Assembly (NCBI GenBank): GCA_020199995.1
Contig: JAIVJM010000012.1
Coordinates: 29,644-93,643 of the forward strand
Origin: Acidobacteriota bacterium
GTDB lineage: Bacteria; Acidobacteriota; Blastocatellia; Pyrinomonadales; Pyrinomonadaceae
Direction: 5' to 3'
Length of the DNA stretch: 64,000 nucleotides
Of the stretch, positions 9,028 through 17,186 are shown in pieces (positions within the stretch are counted from its first letter, which is position 1; each line of letters begins with the position of its first letter). Below the pieces are notes generated by a model. It saw nothing but the letters and a program-made list of their open reading frames with translations, ran no database searches and was not told the DNA's origin. Made by a program: the position numbers and the translations under genes.

Positions 9028-9105
9028 GAGAAGCAAGGACGCCAAAACGGTTTCGCACATTGGGCAGGCCCGGCGGCCTGAGCTTTGTGCTCGGTCGGGC
9101 GGCGT

Positions 9106-9633
9106 CTAGAACGACACGCTGTAGTTCATGCCGGGATTGCGCCCGCGCTCGAAAATGATTCCGAACTGGTGCCGACCGCGCGTGTAATTCGCGGTCGGAT
9201 GGATGCGCACGCCGTCGAACAGAATCGTTGACGACCAACGCTCCGCGAAGTTGATATTTAAGCCGCCGATAACTCTCAGGCGGTCTTCAAACGTCCCGTA
9301 AGCGATGCCCGCGTACGGCGCGACCGGCAAGCCCGTCGCGTGCTTGAGGTTCTTGCTCAACGTCGCGTAGAACGACTGACCGGAGGGCGTGCCTATCCGG
9401 TCTGAGCTGGTGCCGAGAATCAAAGCGGGACGCACGTGCGTCTCAGTGAGCGCGACGACATTTGCCAGCGGCGACACCTTCCCGGCGAGCGGGTTGTATT
9501 CGACCCCGGCGGTGAATCGCGGGTGAAACCTGTAGGTCAGCGTGTTGCGCCATTTCGCGCGGTCAATCACATTCGAGACGACGCGCACGCCGTACGTCCA
9601 CTTGTCTGCATCCTGTTGCTCTGCCCCGCTCAC
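9106..9633 (-). CDS. Outer-membrane beta-barrel-like hypothetical protein
   Basis: 175 residues from a GTG start 27 nt after the TlpA-like gene. Alternating polar/hydrophobic strands such as 'NTLTYRFHPRFTAGVEYNP' and 'FYATLSKNL', and a terminal aromatic 'NYSVSF', resemble an outer-membrane barrel. No signal peptide is present in this frame, so the true start may be elsewhere or the gene may have lost its 5' end. It is the last gene of the run containing the CDF-like transporter and the CC-doublet protein. Confidence 0.5.
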   Translation of the reverse strand: MSGAEQQDADKWTYGVRVVSNVIDRAKWRNTLTYRFHPRFTAGVEYNPLAGKVSPLANVVALTETHVRPALILGTSSDRIGTPSGQSFYATLSKNLKHATGLPVAPYAGIAYGTFEDRLRVIGGLNINFAERWSSTILFDGVRIHPTANYTRGRHQFGIIFERGRNPGMNYSVSF

Positions 9634-9660
9634 GGCGCGGCCCTCGCCCGGTCAAAGCGG

Positions 9661-10587
9661 TCAACTCGGAACCGTAGATGCCTCACCCGGTTTCTGTCTG
9701 ACCGAAGCCGTCTGCTCGCGCTCGCGCTTCGAGTCGCGGGCCGCAGTCTTTTCGCCGGCGGCGAGCATCGCGTCAATCTGCTTTTTCAGCTCGGCCTGAT
9801 TGACGATGCCGGAGACGACTTTCGCGACGCGCCCGTCCCTGCCGATGATGATCGTGCCCGGCAGGGCCGCGCCTAAACCGAAGCGCATCATGTCGGCTGT
9901 GGTCGCGCCCGTCCAGACGGGAAAGTTGACTTTAGTTTCTTTGACGAACTGCAAGACCTTCGCGCGGTCTTCCACCGCGTCAGCCGAAGCCCCGACGACC
10001 TGCACGCCGAGGGCCGCGTACTCGTTCTGAATCGCCGCGAGGTCGGGCATCTCCTTCCGGCAGGGCACGCAGTACGTCGCCCAGAAATTGAGGACGACGA
10101 TGCGCCCCTTGAGCGCGCCGAGGCGCTGCTCAGCGCCTGAGAGGTCTTTGAGCGTCAACTCTATTTCCTTGCCGACAGCGTTCGCCGCTTCCTGTTCCGC
10201 GAGGCTCGGCGCAAGCACCTCCAGAGCATCAACGCGAATCACGTTCGCTTTCTTCTTCTTCTGGACTGTGCCGGTCGCGGCGACGCGCTTGCCGACGAAC
10301 TCCAGCCAATTCTTTCCGGGAAGGCGGAACTTCCCTTGCTCAAGCTGGTAGAGCGTGAACTTGTCGCCTTCACGGACGGCAATCAGCGTAGGGTCGCCGT
10401 TCGCAACGCATGATTGCGACTTCAACAAATCTTCCGCCGTGCCGTATTCGACTTTCGTCCTGTCAGCTTCGGCCCAACAGTCGGCGCAGCACACGACCTG
10501 TCCTTCGAGCCTGACCGCGCCCGCCTGCGCGTTCGCCGCCGTTGCGAATGAAGCCAGCAGTAAGAGACACCAAAACAGATTTCGCAT
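9661..10587 (-). CDS. Secreted TlpA-like thioredoxin-fold protein with N-terminal Cys motif domain
   Basis: 308 residues with a signal peptide to about residue 20. Residues about 25-125 form a small domain opening with 'VVCCADCW', which could bind metal; residues about 140-280 form a TlpA/ResA-type thioredoxin domain with the active site 'FWATYCVPC' (Cys173, Cys176) and the cis-Pro region 'AALPGTIIIG'. TlpA-type proteins reduce thiols or metal centres in the periplasm. Placed just downstream of a protein made of CC doublets, its natural role would be keeping those cysteines reduced; that is inference. Confidence 0.75.
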   Translation of the reverse strand: MRNLFWCLLLLASFATAANAQAGAVRLEGQVVCCADCWAEADRTKVEYGTAEDLLKSQSCVANGDPTLIAVREGDKFTLYQLEQGKFRLPGKNWLEFVGKRVAATGTVQKKKKANVIRVDALEVLAPSLAEQEAANAVGKEIELTLKDLSGAEQRLGALKGRIVVLNFWATYCVPCRKEMPDLAAIQNEYAALGVQVVGASADAVEDRAKVLQFVKETKVNFPVWTGATTADMMRFGLGAALPGTIIIGRDGRVAKVVSGIVNQAELKKQIDAMLAAGEKTAARDSKREREQTASVRQKPGEASTVPS

Positions 10588-10710
10588 GTTCAGTCTCCGA
10601 CAAATGATAAGCGCCTCTGCGTCGAACGACGCGGCTTGATAAATAGGGTTGTGTGAAGAAGGAGGCGGGGACGCCGTGCAAAGACGCCCCCGCTCTCGAT
10701 GAGAACCGCC

Positions 10711-11133
10711 TTACTGCTTGTGCTTGGCGCAGCAGGAACCGCCCTTGCAGCAATCCGCACCGGCGGCGCAACAACTCGCGCCGTCTTTGTGCGACGCGCT
10801 GGCCTGCTCTGTGGTCTGCTTGTCGCCCGACTTGTGCGCCGCGCAGCACGAAGCGCCCGCCTTGCAGCACGAAGCGCCGTCCTCACAGCAGCTCTCCTTG
10901 TGGTTGGTCTTCGACGCCTGCGCGTTCGAGTGTTTGTGGTCGGCCTGCTGGACGGCGCAACACGAGCCACTGTCGCCGCCGCAGCAGCTCGCGCCCGAAG
11001 CGCAGCAGCTCGCGCCGGCTTTGTCCATGCTGCATGACATCGCTTTGTTGGATTTGCCCTGATCGTTCGCGGCGTACACGACACCGGTCAGACAGAGGAC
11101 GAGTGTGACGGCAAAGAGTTTGATTCTATTCAT
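10711..11133 (-). CDS. Secreted CC-doublet repeat protein, metallothionein-like
   Basis: 140 residues: signal peptide (to 'VVYAA') then a mature region with 19 cysteines, 18 of them as nine CC doublets. They form three blocks of three doublets spaced 4-6 residues apart (pattern CC-x5-CC-x4/6-CC, often 'GASCC'), separated by Lys/His-rich linkers such as 'ADHKHSN' and ending 'CCAKHKQ'. The triplication suggests internal duplication. Density and pairing of Cys plus His imply soft-metal binding outside the cytoplasm. I do not recognise a named family; bacterial SmtA-type metallothioneins are cytosolic and built differently. Confidence 0.75.
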   Translation of the reverse strand: MNRIKLFAVTLVLCLTGVVYAANDQGKSNKAMSCSMDKAGASCCASGASCCGGDSGSCCAVQQADHKHSNAQASKTNHKESCCEDGASCCKAGASCCAAHKSGDKQTTEQASASHKDGASCCAAGADCCKGGSCCAKHKQ

Positions 11134-11214
11134 CTGTACATCTCCTGAAATGAGAAAACGGGTATGGCTTCGCCAACGAGCGATTCGTCGGCGTGACTAG
11201 TTAGTGACCCGTTT

Positions 11215-11682
11215 CTAAATCAGGAAGACGCAGCAGCGGAGGTGTGTGCTTCCCCTGTCCGGCACCTGAATCCGGTGGGAAGTAAGCCGTGCGGGTGTGT
11301 GTGTGTGCGGCGTAAACGTCGGCAGACTGCTTGTTTCGACGAGGGGTGCGTCCTTCAGGCTCACCCTGCGGGCGGAGTCTGCGGACTGGCCCGAAAGCGG
11401 GCAGCAGTTACTCCGCGTCGTCTGCCCCGGAGTCCGGCGGACGGTCGAGCTGTCGTCGCCTCTCTCAGCCTTGTGACAGCAGTCGTGTCCCGAAAACGCG
11501 GGGCAGGAATCCACTTGCGTCGTCGCCGACTGCTCCCCGGCAGGGGCGGGGGCGGCGGAGACGACGCCCATTTCGCAGCCCAGGAAACAGCCCACGCCGC
11601 CCAGCCAGAGCACAAGGGCGGCGGCAATAAGGCGGCGAGCAATCACTCGGGTTTTAAAATGCGGCGCGAACATCGAGGACAT
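11215..11682 (-). CDS. Secreted Cys/His-containing hypothetical protein
   Basis: 155 residues. A hydrophobic N-terminal segment with 'GGVGCFLGCEMG' could be a signal peptide or lipoprotein-like anchor. The mature part has 'SGHDCCHKAERG', 'SNCCPLSGQ', 'PHTHTP' and a terminal 'LRCCVFLI', that is repeated CC pairs and His residues. It starts 23 nt after the CDF-like gene on the same strand. No family recognised; context suggests a role with the transporter in metal binding. Confidence 0.6.
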   Translation of the reverse strand: MSSMFAPHFKTRVIARRLIAAALVLWLGGVGCFLGCEMGVVSAAPAPAGEQSATTQVDSCPAFSGHDCCHKAERGDDSSTVRRTPGQTTRSNCCPLSGQSADSARRVSLKDAPLVETSSLPTFTPHTHTPARLTSHRIQVPDRGSTHLRCCVFLI

Positions 11683-11705
11683 TGTAAGCGATTGTCGGCC
11701 TCAAA

Positions 11706-12359
11706 TCAATGACACGCCCCCTCTTCGCAGCAGGTCTCCCCGCGCAACGCTTCGACGCCTTCCCTGACAATGATGGGTATCATCGAGAGGGCGGCCACGG
11801 GGTCGGCCCACCACCACCCGAAAAGAGCGTTCAGCGCGAGGCCGCCGAGCAGGATGGCCGAGAGGTACGCGCAAATGTCGGTCTGCCGCGCGTCGGCTTG
11901 CAGGGCGCGACTGTTGATCTTCGCCGCCACGCTTCGCTTGGCCCGCGCCAGCACGGGCATCACGACGAGCGACAGCGCGGCGAGCGCGATGCCGACGTAA
12001 CTCGCTTCCGGCGGCTCGCGCATGAGCAGAGACTTGGCGGCGTCGAAAGCCACGTATGCGGCGAGCGCGAGGAAGCTCGCCCCGACGACCTTGAGGGCGA
12101 CCCGCTCGGCGCGTTCGCGCTCTTCGGGCGCATCCAGATGAAGCCGCCAGAGCAGCGCCGCGCCCGAAGAGACCTCGATCACGGAATCGAAACCGAAGCC
12201 GACGAGCGCGATGCTCCCCGCCGTCAGGCCGGCGGCAATCGCGATGACGCCTTCGAGCGAGTTCCACCCCACCGTCAGGTATTCGAGCCTGCGCCCGCGC
12301 CGCACATTTTCAGCGCGTGCGGGCGGCTCCGCGTTGATGACTCCCGCGCTCATAGTCAA
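11706..12359 (-). CDS. CDF/TMEM163-like cation transporter
   Basis: 217 residues, six predicted transmembrane helices. The helix-2 motif 'GFGFDSVIEVSSGAALLW' carries the Asp/Glu metal site and the helix-5 segment 'DICAYLSAILLGGLALN' its partner, as in short cation diffusion facilitators. There is no long cytoplasmic domain; instead the protein ends 'GETCCEEGACH', a likely metal-binding tail. It would export Zn, Cd or a similar divalent ion by proton exchange. It heads the metal run at 9.1-12.4 kb. Confidence 0.8.
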   Translation of the reverse strand: MTMSAGVINAEPPARAENVRRGRRLEYLTVGWNSLEGVIAIAAGLTAGSIALVGFGFDSVIEVSSGAALLWRLHLDAPEERERAERVALKVVGASFLALAAYVAFDAAKSLLMREPPEASYVGIALAALSLVVMPVLARAKRSVAAKINSRALQADARQTDICAYLSAILLGGLALNALFGWWWADPVAALSMIPIIVREGVEALRGETCCEEGACH

Positions 12360-12374
12360 GTGCCTTTGATGTCC

Positions 12375-12803
12375 CTAGGAAGTCTCGTGCTGCTCGATGG
12401 AGCTGAGATCGCCGCGCAACGCGTCGCGGTTGATGCGCGTCTTGCGGCGGTTGGCGTCCACGGCGACGTAGATGACCTCGGCCTCTGTGACCTTGATACG
12501 CTCCTCGAAGGTTCCGCCGTAACGCTCGGCCTCGACGACGACACGGATGGTGATCGAGGTCGTGCCGACGCGGATAGTTCGGGCATAGAAGCTGACGAGG
12601 TCGCCGACGAAGACGGGCTCGTGGAAGACGACCTCGCGCATCGCGACCGTCACGAAACGCTCGATCTGCGTGCGGCGGTGCGCTTCGACCGCTCCCGCGA
12701 TGTCGATGTAGCTGAGGATGATGCCGCCGAAGATGGTGCCCTGCGGGTTGGTGTCGCGCGGCAGCAGAGTGATGCGGATGGCCGGGTCGCCGTATGCTTC
12801 CAT
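12375..12803 (-). CDS. Acyl-CoA thioesterase, hotdog fold (YciA-like)
   Basis: 142 residues from the ATG at 12803; the ORF track's 102-residue extension covers the divergent promoter region and lacks family support. '[19 protein letters not shown]' (about residues 19-37) is the hotdog active-site helix, with Asp34-equivalent acting on the acyl-CoA thioester, and '[19 protein letters not shown]' the following strand. This is the YciA/BFIT type that hydrolyses acyl-CoAs in the cytoplasm. It lies 15 nt upstream of the cation transporter on the same strand and may be co-transcribed with it. Confidence 0.82.
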   Translation of the reverse strand: MEAYGDPAIRITLLPRDTNPQGTIFGGIILSYIDIAGAVEAHRRTQIERFVTVAMREVVFHEPVFVGDLVSFYARTIRVGTTSITIRVVVEAERYGGTFEERIKVTEAEVIYVAVDANRRKTRINRDALRGDLSSIEQHETS

Positions 12804-13157
12804 AGTCGTGTGAGGATGGACGCGCCCGGCACGGCCTGTCAAGCGGCCAACTTCCGGCCCCGGTAAACTCGCCTTCACAAGCGGTTTCCGCCCCCCGCCC
12901 CATACAACTTGAGCGACGCCCGGCGACATCCAAACGCTTGCCGTGGAATTCAGAGTCGTCCCGGCGCGGGCCTTACTCCTCAGAGGTTTTTGCCCGTCGT
13001 GCCGAGAGGCCCGCGCGTCGCGACGCGCGGCCTCTTGGAGAAACGCGAAGTATTTGACACTGCCGCCGCCGGGGAATCGGCTGTATAATCGGCGGCCAAA
13101 AGTTGTCACGGAAATTCGTCTCAGACGTCCTTACGGTCTTTAACAGGAAAGCTACCG
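12804..13157. other. Divergent intergenic region with a palindrome
   Basis: 354 bp between the thioesterase (-) and the M1-like gene (+). It holds a near-perfect 27-bp GC palindrome at 13007-13033 (AGGCCCGCGCGTCGCGACGC...), and a TTGACA at 13054 with a perfect TATAAT at 13084. Their 24-nt spacing is too long for a standard sigma-70 promoter, though the TATAAT alone may be used for the + strand gene. An AACAGGAAAG Shine-Dalgarno-like stretch precedes the ATG at 13158. Confidence 0.5.
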
Positions 13158-15308
13158 ATGAAGAGATTTTTTAACTACTCGATAATGCTGGCGCTCGCCG
13201 CGTCTTCGCTCGCGGGGCCGCTCATGGCGCAGGAACGTGGGCGGAGCAGGCCGGCGCGCCCGCAGACGACGCGGACGAGGCCGACGCCGACGCCCGCCCC
13301 GCTGCCCACGCCGCCGCCGCCCGTGACCATCGCCGAGACCCCGCTCGCGCCCGGCGCGCGCGCGCGCTTCGACGTCACCAACTACCGCGTCGAGGCCGAA
13401 CTGACGCCGGGGCAGAACTTCCTCGCCGCCTCCGGCGACGTGACCTTCACGCCGCTCGACAACACGCGCACCGTGGTCTTCGAGCTTAACGGCTCGCTCA
13501 AGATCGAGGGCATCGAGCGCAACGGCAAGCCCCTCACGAACTTCGTGCAGGATCAGGCCGGTCTCGACAACATCGGGCCGCACGTCCGCATTGACCTCGG
13601 CGAGGTGGTCGCCGCCGGACAGCCGCAGATGCTGCGCTTCCGCTGGAGCGGCGCGCTTGTCACGCCGGAGGGCGGGCCGCTCGCGACCAAGCGTTTGGCC
13701 TACGTCGGCTCCGACGTCTCGTACCTGCTCTACGCCGCGCGCTGGTTCCCCTTCCATGAGTACGCCGCCGACCGCGCGACTTCCGAGTTCACGATGACCG
13801 TGCCTGTGGGCTACGAGGTGGCGGGCGCGAGCGACGAGGCGGTCGCCGCGCAGTCGCGCGCCGCCGGCAAACAGAGCTTCCGATTCGTGCAGCGCCAGCC
13901 CGCGCTGGTCGGCAACTTCGCCGCCGCGCGCTTTATCACGCGGACGCTCAAGATGAGCGGCTACGAGCTTTCGTTCTACGTCCAGCCGGGCAACGAGCGG
14001 ATGATCGAGCCCTACGCGCAGCTCGTCGGCGAGGCGCTCCAGTTCTACACGCAGAAGTACGGGCAGCCCGCGTTCGGCAACCGCTTCGTCGTCGCGCAGA
14101 TTGACGACGCGAGCCTCGACGCCTACGCCGCGCCCGGCGTCCAGTTCCTCTCGCCGCGCTTCTTCAGCGCGGGCCGCCAGACCCCGCTCGACGAAAGGCT
14201 CCTGCGCGAAGTCGCCTTTCAGTGGTGGGGTCTCACCGCCGGTCTCAAGTCGTTCGACGACGCATGGCTCTCACAAGGGTTGGCTGAGTGGAGCGCCTTC
14301 GCCTTCCGCGAGCAGCGGCTGACGGGCGCGGCGCTTGAAACGGCGCAGCGCGACATGCTCGAGCGCGCGCTGATGTTCGAGCAGGCGGCGTCGGTCTCGC
14401 GCGCGCCCTCGACTTTAGATGATCAGTCGGCGGCCTATCAGGCGGTCGTCTTCTACAAGGGCGCGATGGTCTTCCGCATGCTCCGTGAATCTCTGGGGCC
14501 GCAGAAGTTCGACGACCTTTTGCGCCGCTACTTCAAGGATTTCGCCGGGCGCAACGCCTCGATTGACGACTTCGAGAAGCTGGCCTCGAAGGTGGCGGGC
14601 GAGAACATGCGCTACTTCTTCGCGCGCTGGGTCGAAGGGACGGGCGTGCCCGAGTTCAGCGCCGAGTATCAAATCATCCGCACGCGCTCGGGGAAATTCC
14701 GCGCGCGCGGCACGGTCAAGCAGAACGTCGAGAATTTGCGCCTCCCCGTCGAGGTCAGGCTGAGGGCCGAGGGCGACGACGCGAACACCACCGTCTACAT
14801 CGCCGACCAGAGCGAGGATTTCGACTTCGAGTCGTCGGGCAAGCCTCTGGAAGTCATCATTGACCCGAACCACAAGGTGCTGCACACCTCGGACGAGCTG
14901 AGAGTCTCCATCGTCGCGCGGCGCGGGCTCGAACTGTTCCGCGAGGGGCAGTATCTCGAAGCGCAGCGACAGCTCGAAGAGGCCCTCAAGCTCGACAAGT
15001 CGAACTCGTGGGTCTACTACAACCTCGGGCTCATCTACCTCGAACAGCGCAACTACGACCCGGCGATTGACAATTTCAAGGCGGCGCTGACGGGCACTCT
15101 CCGGCCCTCTTGGATCGAGGCGTGGGCGCACATCAAGATGGGCAACGCCTACGACGCCAAGGGCGACCGCCCGCGCGCCGTCAACGAGTACAAGAAGGCC
15201 GTCGAGTCCGGCATTGACTTCGACAACGCGCAGAAGACCGCGAACAACTACATCGAGACCCCCTACGACCCGAAGGCCGTCACGGCCCAGAGCGGCGCGA
15301 GCGAGTAG
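13158..15308 (+). CDS. M1-peptidase-like secreted protein lacking zinc ligands, with C-terminal TPRs
   Basis: 716 residues: signal peptide ending 'GPLMAQ', a Pro/Thr/Arg-rich linker, an N-terminal beta domain, an M1 gluzincin-like catalytic domain, and TPR helices from about residue 590 ('GLELFREGQYLEAQRQLEEA', 'YYNLGLIYLEQRNYDPAIDN'). The active-site helix reads R350-E-V-A-F354-QWWG where active M1 enzymes have HEXXH-QWFG, and the downstream 'WLNEG' Glu is Gln373 ('WLSQG'). Thus both His ligands and the Glu ligand are gone, while the surrounding fold is kept. It is probably a periplasmic binding or scaffold protein rather than a peptidase. Ends at a strong terminator. Confidence 0.78.
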   Translation: MKRFFNYSIMLALAASSLAGPLMAQERGRSRPARPQTTRTRPTPTPAPLPTPPPPVTIAETPLAPGARARFDVTNYRVEAELTPGQNFLAASGDVTFTPLDNTRTVVFELNGSLKIEGIERNGKPLTNFVQDQAGLDNIGPHVRIDLGEVVAAGQPQMLRFRWSGALVTPEGGPLATKRLAYVGSDVSYLLYAARWFPFHEYAADRATSEFTMTVPVGYEVAGASDEAVAAQSRAAGKQSFRFVQRQPALVGNFAAARFITRTLKMSGYELSFYVQPGNERMIEPYAQLVGEALQFYTQKYGQPAFGNRFVVAQIDDASLDAYAAPGVQFLSPRFFSAGRQTPLDERLLREVAFQWWGLTAGLKSFDDAWLSQGLAEWSAFAFREQRLTGAALETAQRDMLERALMFEQAASVSRAPSTLDDQSAAYQAVVFYKGAMVFRMLRESLGPQKFDDLLRRYFKDFAGRNASIDDFEKLASKVAGENMRYFFARWVEGTGVPEFSAEYQIIRTRSGKFRARGTVKQNVENLRLPVEVRLRAEGDDANTTVYIADQSEDFDFESSGKPLEVIIDPNHKVLHTSDELRVSIVARRGLELFREGQYLEAQRQLEEALKLDKSNSWVYYNLGLIYLEQRNYDPAIDNFKAALTGTLRPSWIEAWAHIKMGNAYDAKGDRPRAVNEYKKAVESGIDFDNAQKTANNYIETPYDPKAVTAQSGASE

Positions 15309-15335
15309 CCTCCGGTCACAGCCCCGAAACTCGAA

Positions 15336-15380
15336 AGACCGCCCTCTCTCAATGGTCAGAGAGGGCGGTCTGAATTTTTG
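15336..15380. terminator. Bidirectional rho-independent terminator
   Basis: Perfect 14-bp stem 'AGACCGCCCTCTCT' / 'AGAGAGGGCGGTCT' with an 8-nt loop and a following T run, between convergent M1-like and lpxI genes. Confidence 0.9.
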
Positions 15381-15404
15381 CGCGAGGCGCGGCCTCCGGG
15401 CTGC

Positions 15405-16211
15405 TCAGGCGTGCGGGGCGGCGACGACCGCGATGCGTTGACGGTCGGCGAGCGCGCGCATCTCCGCCCGGTCGAACATGAGCGTCTTGCCAGCCGTGAT
15501 GCAGAGGCAGGTGGCGCCCGCCTCGACCATCGCCTCGATGGTGGGGACGCCGACTACCGGCACATCGAAGCGCATGTCCTGATTGGGCTTCGCGACCTTG
15601 ACGACGACGAGTCGCCCGCGCGCGAGCGCGCCCGCGCGCAGTACGCAGGCGTCCGTGCCCTCCATCGCTTCGACGGCGACGCAGGCGCGCGCCCGCACGA
15701 CGATGGTCTGCCCCAAGTCGAGCCGCGCGATCTCGCGTGCGACTTCCAGACCGTACTCGACGTCGCTGCGCTCGCGCTCGTTCGGCGCGCGGCGCGAGAG
15801 GACGCCCTCGGCGGGCAGCTGGTCTTGGAGAAAGAAGGTCGAGTCAATCAGCTCTATCCCTTCGCGCGCGAGTTCCGCGGCGACCCCGCCGATGAGCGCG
15901 TCCGTGTTGCGGCGCGGGAGGCTGATGAGCATCTTGAGCATCCGCACGTCGGGCAGCGCGCCGCTGAAAATCTGGACGTGCTTGACCTGCCCTGCCATTA
16001 TCGCCTTCTCCACGCCCTCGCGCTTGAAGAAGCGGATCATCTTGCCCAACTGCCCGATGCCGATCCACGTCAGGCTCTCGGCAACTTTTTCAATCGCCGG
16101 GTCGGTCTCTTCCCGTATCGCCGCGACCGCCAGAGACACGCCCGCGCGCCGCGCTCCTTTGAGCACGAGGAAAGGAAACTTGCCGTTGCCCGCGATCAAG
16201 CCGTAACGCAT
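15405..16211 (-). CDS. lpxI: UDP-2,3-diacylglucosamine pyrophosphatase LpxI
   Basis: 268 residues, the DUF1009/LpxI length. 'GLIAGNGKFPFLVLKGARRAG' begins the N-terminal Rossmann-like domain, and 'GQTIVVRARACVAVEAMEGTDA' and the 'KPNQDMRFDVPVVGVPTIE' segment mark the C-terminal catalytic domain. LpxI hydrolyses UDP-2,3-diacylglucosamine to lipid X in lipid A synthesis, replacing LpxH. It follows lpxA on the same strand, with heptamer array H2 filling the gap and abutting its ATG. Confidence 0.92.
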   Translation of the reverse strand: MRYGLIAGNGKFPFLVLKGARRAGVSLAVAAIREETDPAIEKVAESLTWIGIGQLGKMIRFFKREGVEKAIMAGQVKHVQIFSGALPDVRMLKMLISLPRRNTDALIGGVAAELAREGIELIDSTFFLQDQLPAEGVLSRRAPNERERSDVEYGLEVAREIARLDLGQTIVVRARACVAVEAMEGTDACVLRAGALARGRLVVVKVAKPNQDMRFDVPVVGVPTIEAMVEAGATCLCITAGKTLMFDRAEMRALADRQRIAVVAAPHA

Positions 16212-16217
16212 AAGAAA

Positions 16218-16298
16218 GTGAGCAGTGAGCAGTGAGCAGTGAGCAGTGAGCAGAAAAGACAGAAAAACTGCTTACTGCTTACGGCTCACTGCTCACTT
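16218..16298. repeat. Heptamer inverted array H2 (AGTGAGC class)
   Basis: Left arm of five tandem GTGAGCA units (16218-16253), loop AAAAGACAGAAAA, right arm of about four reverse-complement units (16267-16295). It fills the lpxA-lpxI junction from the lpxA stop almost to the lpxI ATG. Confidence 0.9.
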
Positions 16299-17077
16299 CA
16301 TTTGACCACGCCGCGCTTCGAGGTTTCGATGAAGCGGACGAGTTCTTCGACCTCCGGCGTGCCGCGCAGTTCCTCGCGGATCGCCGAGAGCGCCTGCGTG
16401 GTATTGAGCTTTGAAGAGAGCAGGAGGCGGAAGGCGTGGTGCAGGGCGTCAATGGTCTCCTGCGGGTAGTCGCGCCGCTTCATCCCCGTGGTGTTGAGGC
16501 CATAGCACTTCGCGTGGTTGCCGACCGTGAGCGCGTAGGGGAGCGCATCCTTGACGACCACCGAGTAGCCGCCGACGTAGGCCTCCCGACCGACGCGGCA
16601 GAATTGGTGGACGCCCGAGTAAGCGCCGATGTTCGCGCCGTCCGAGACTTCGACGTGGCCGGCGAGCGTCGCCGCGTTCGCCATGATGACGCGGTCGCCG
16701 AGCAGGCAGTCGTGCGCGACGTGCGCCTGCGCCATGATGAGGCAATCGTCGCCGATCTCGGTCAGCATCCCGCCGCCCTCGGTTCCCCGGTGGACGGTGA
16801 CGAACTCGCGGAGCCGGCAGCGGCGTCCGACGCGCGTCTCGGCGGGCTCGCCACGGTACTTCAGGTCCTGCGAGGCAAGCCCCACCGAGACGAACGGGAA
16901 GACGTGCGTCTCGTCGCCGATCGAGGTGCGCCCGTCCAAAACGCAGTGCGACTCTAGGCGCACGCGCGCGCCGAGCCGCACCTCTTCGCCGACCGTGCAG
17001 TAAGGCCCGACGTAGGAGCCGTCGCCGATCTCGGCGCGCGGGCTGACGATGGCCGAAGGATGAATCGTGACAGACAT
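16298..17077 (-). CDS. lpxA: UDP-N-acetylglucosamine acyltransferase LpxA
   Basis: 259 residues from the ATG at 17077; the ORF's TTG at 17086 is less likely. Left-handed beta-helix hexapeptide repeats run through the first two thirds ('IHPSAIVSPRAEIGDGSYVG', 'TVHRGTEGGGMLTEIGD'), including the catalytic His region 'AHVAHDCLLGD'. The C-terminal helical cap has 'GLNTTGMKRRDYPQETI', typical of LpxA. It adds a 3-hydroxyacyl chain from ACP to UDP-GlcNAc, the first step of lipid A synthesis. Neighbours fabZ, skp and bamA give the classical cluster. Confidence 0.95.
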   Translation of the reverse strand: MSVTIHPSAIVSPRAEIGDGSYVGPYCTVGEEVRLGARVRLESHCVLDGRTSIGDETHVFPFVSVGLASQDLKYRGEPAETRVGRRCRLREFVTVHRGTEGGGMLTEIGDDCLIMAQAHVAHDCLLGDRVIMANAATLAGHVEVSDGANIGAYSGVHQFCRVGREAYVGGYSVVVKDALPYALTVGNHAKCYGLNTTGMKRRDYPQETIDALHHAFRLLLSSKLNTTQALSAIREELRGTPEVEELVRFIETSKRGVVK

Positions 17078-17088
17078 TAGAATCAATT

Positions 17089-17186
17089 AAGGCAAAAGGT
17101 AAAAGGTAAAAGGCAAAAGTGAAAGAGCAAACCGCTCAGGAGCGCCTCCCTCGTTTTTGCCTTTTGCCTTTTACCTTTTGCCTTTC
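17089..17186. repeat. Heptamer inverted array H3 (AAAAGGC/T class)
   Basis: Left arm GGCAAAAGGTAAAAGGTAAA... (17091-17120) and right arm of TTTTGCC/TTTTACC units (17153-17186), with a 32-nt loop. It occupies the fabZ-lpxA gap. Confidence 0.9.

Noticed and set aside
13054-13089. TTGACA and TATAAT as a promoter for the M1-like gene
   Set aside because: Spacing is 24 nt, too long for sigma-70; only the TATAAT is noted in the intergenic entry.
12804-13109. 102-residue N-terminal extension of the thioesterase
   Set aside because: Covers the divergent promoter region and adds no domain; ATG at 12803 gives a standard hotdog protein.
16218-16298. Possible CRISPR array in heptamer repeats
   Set aside because: Units are 7 nt without spacers and form inverted arms; no cas genes nearby.
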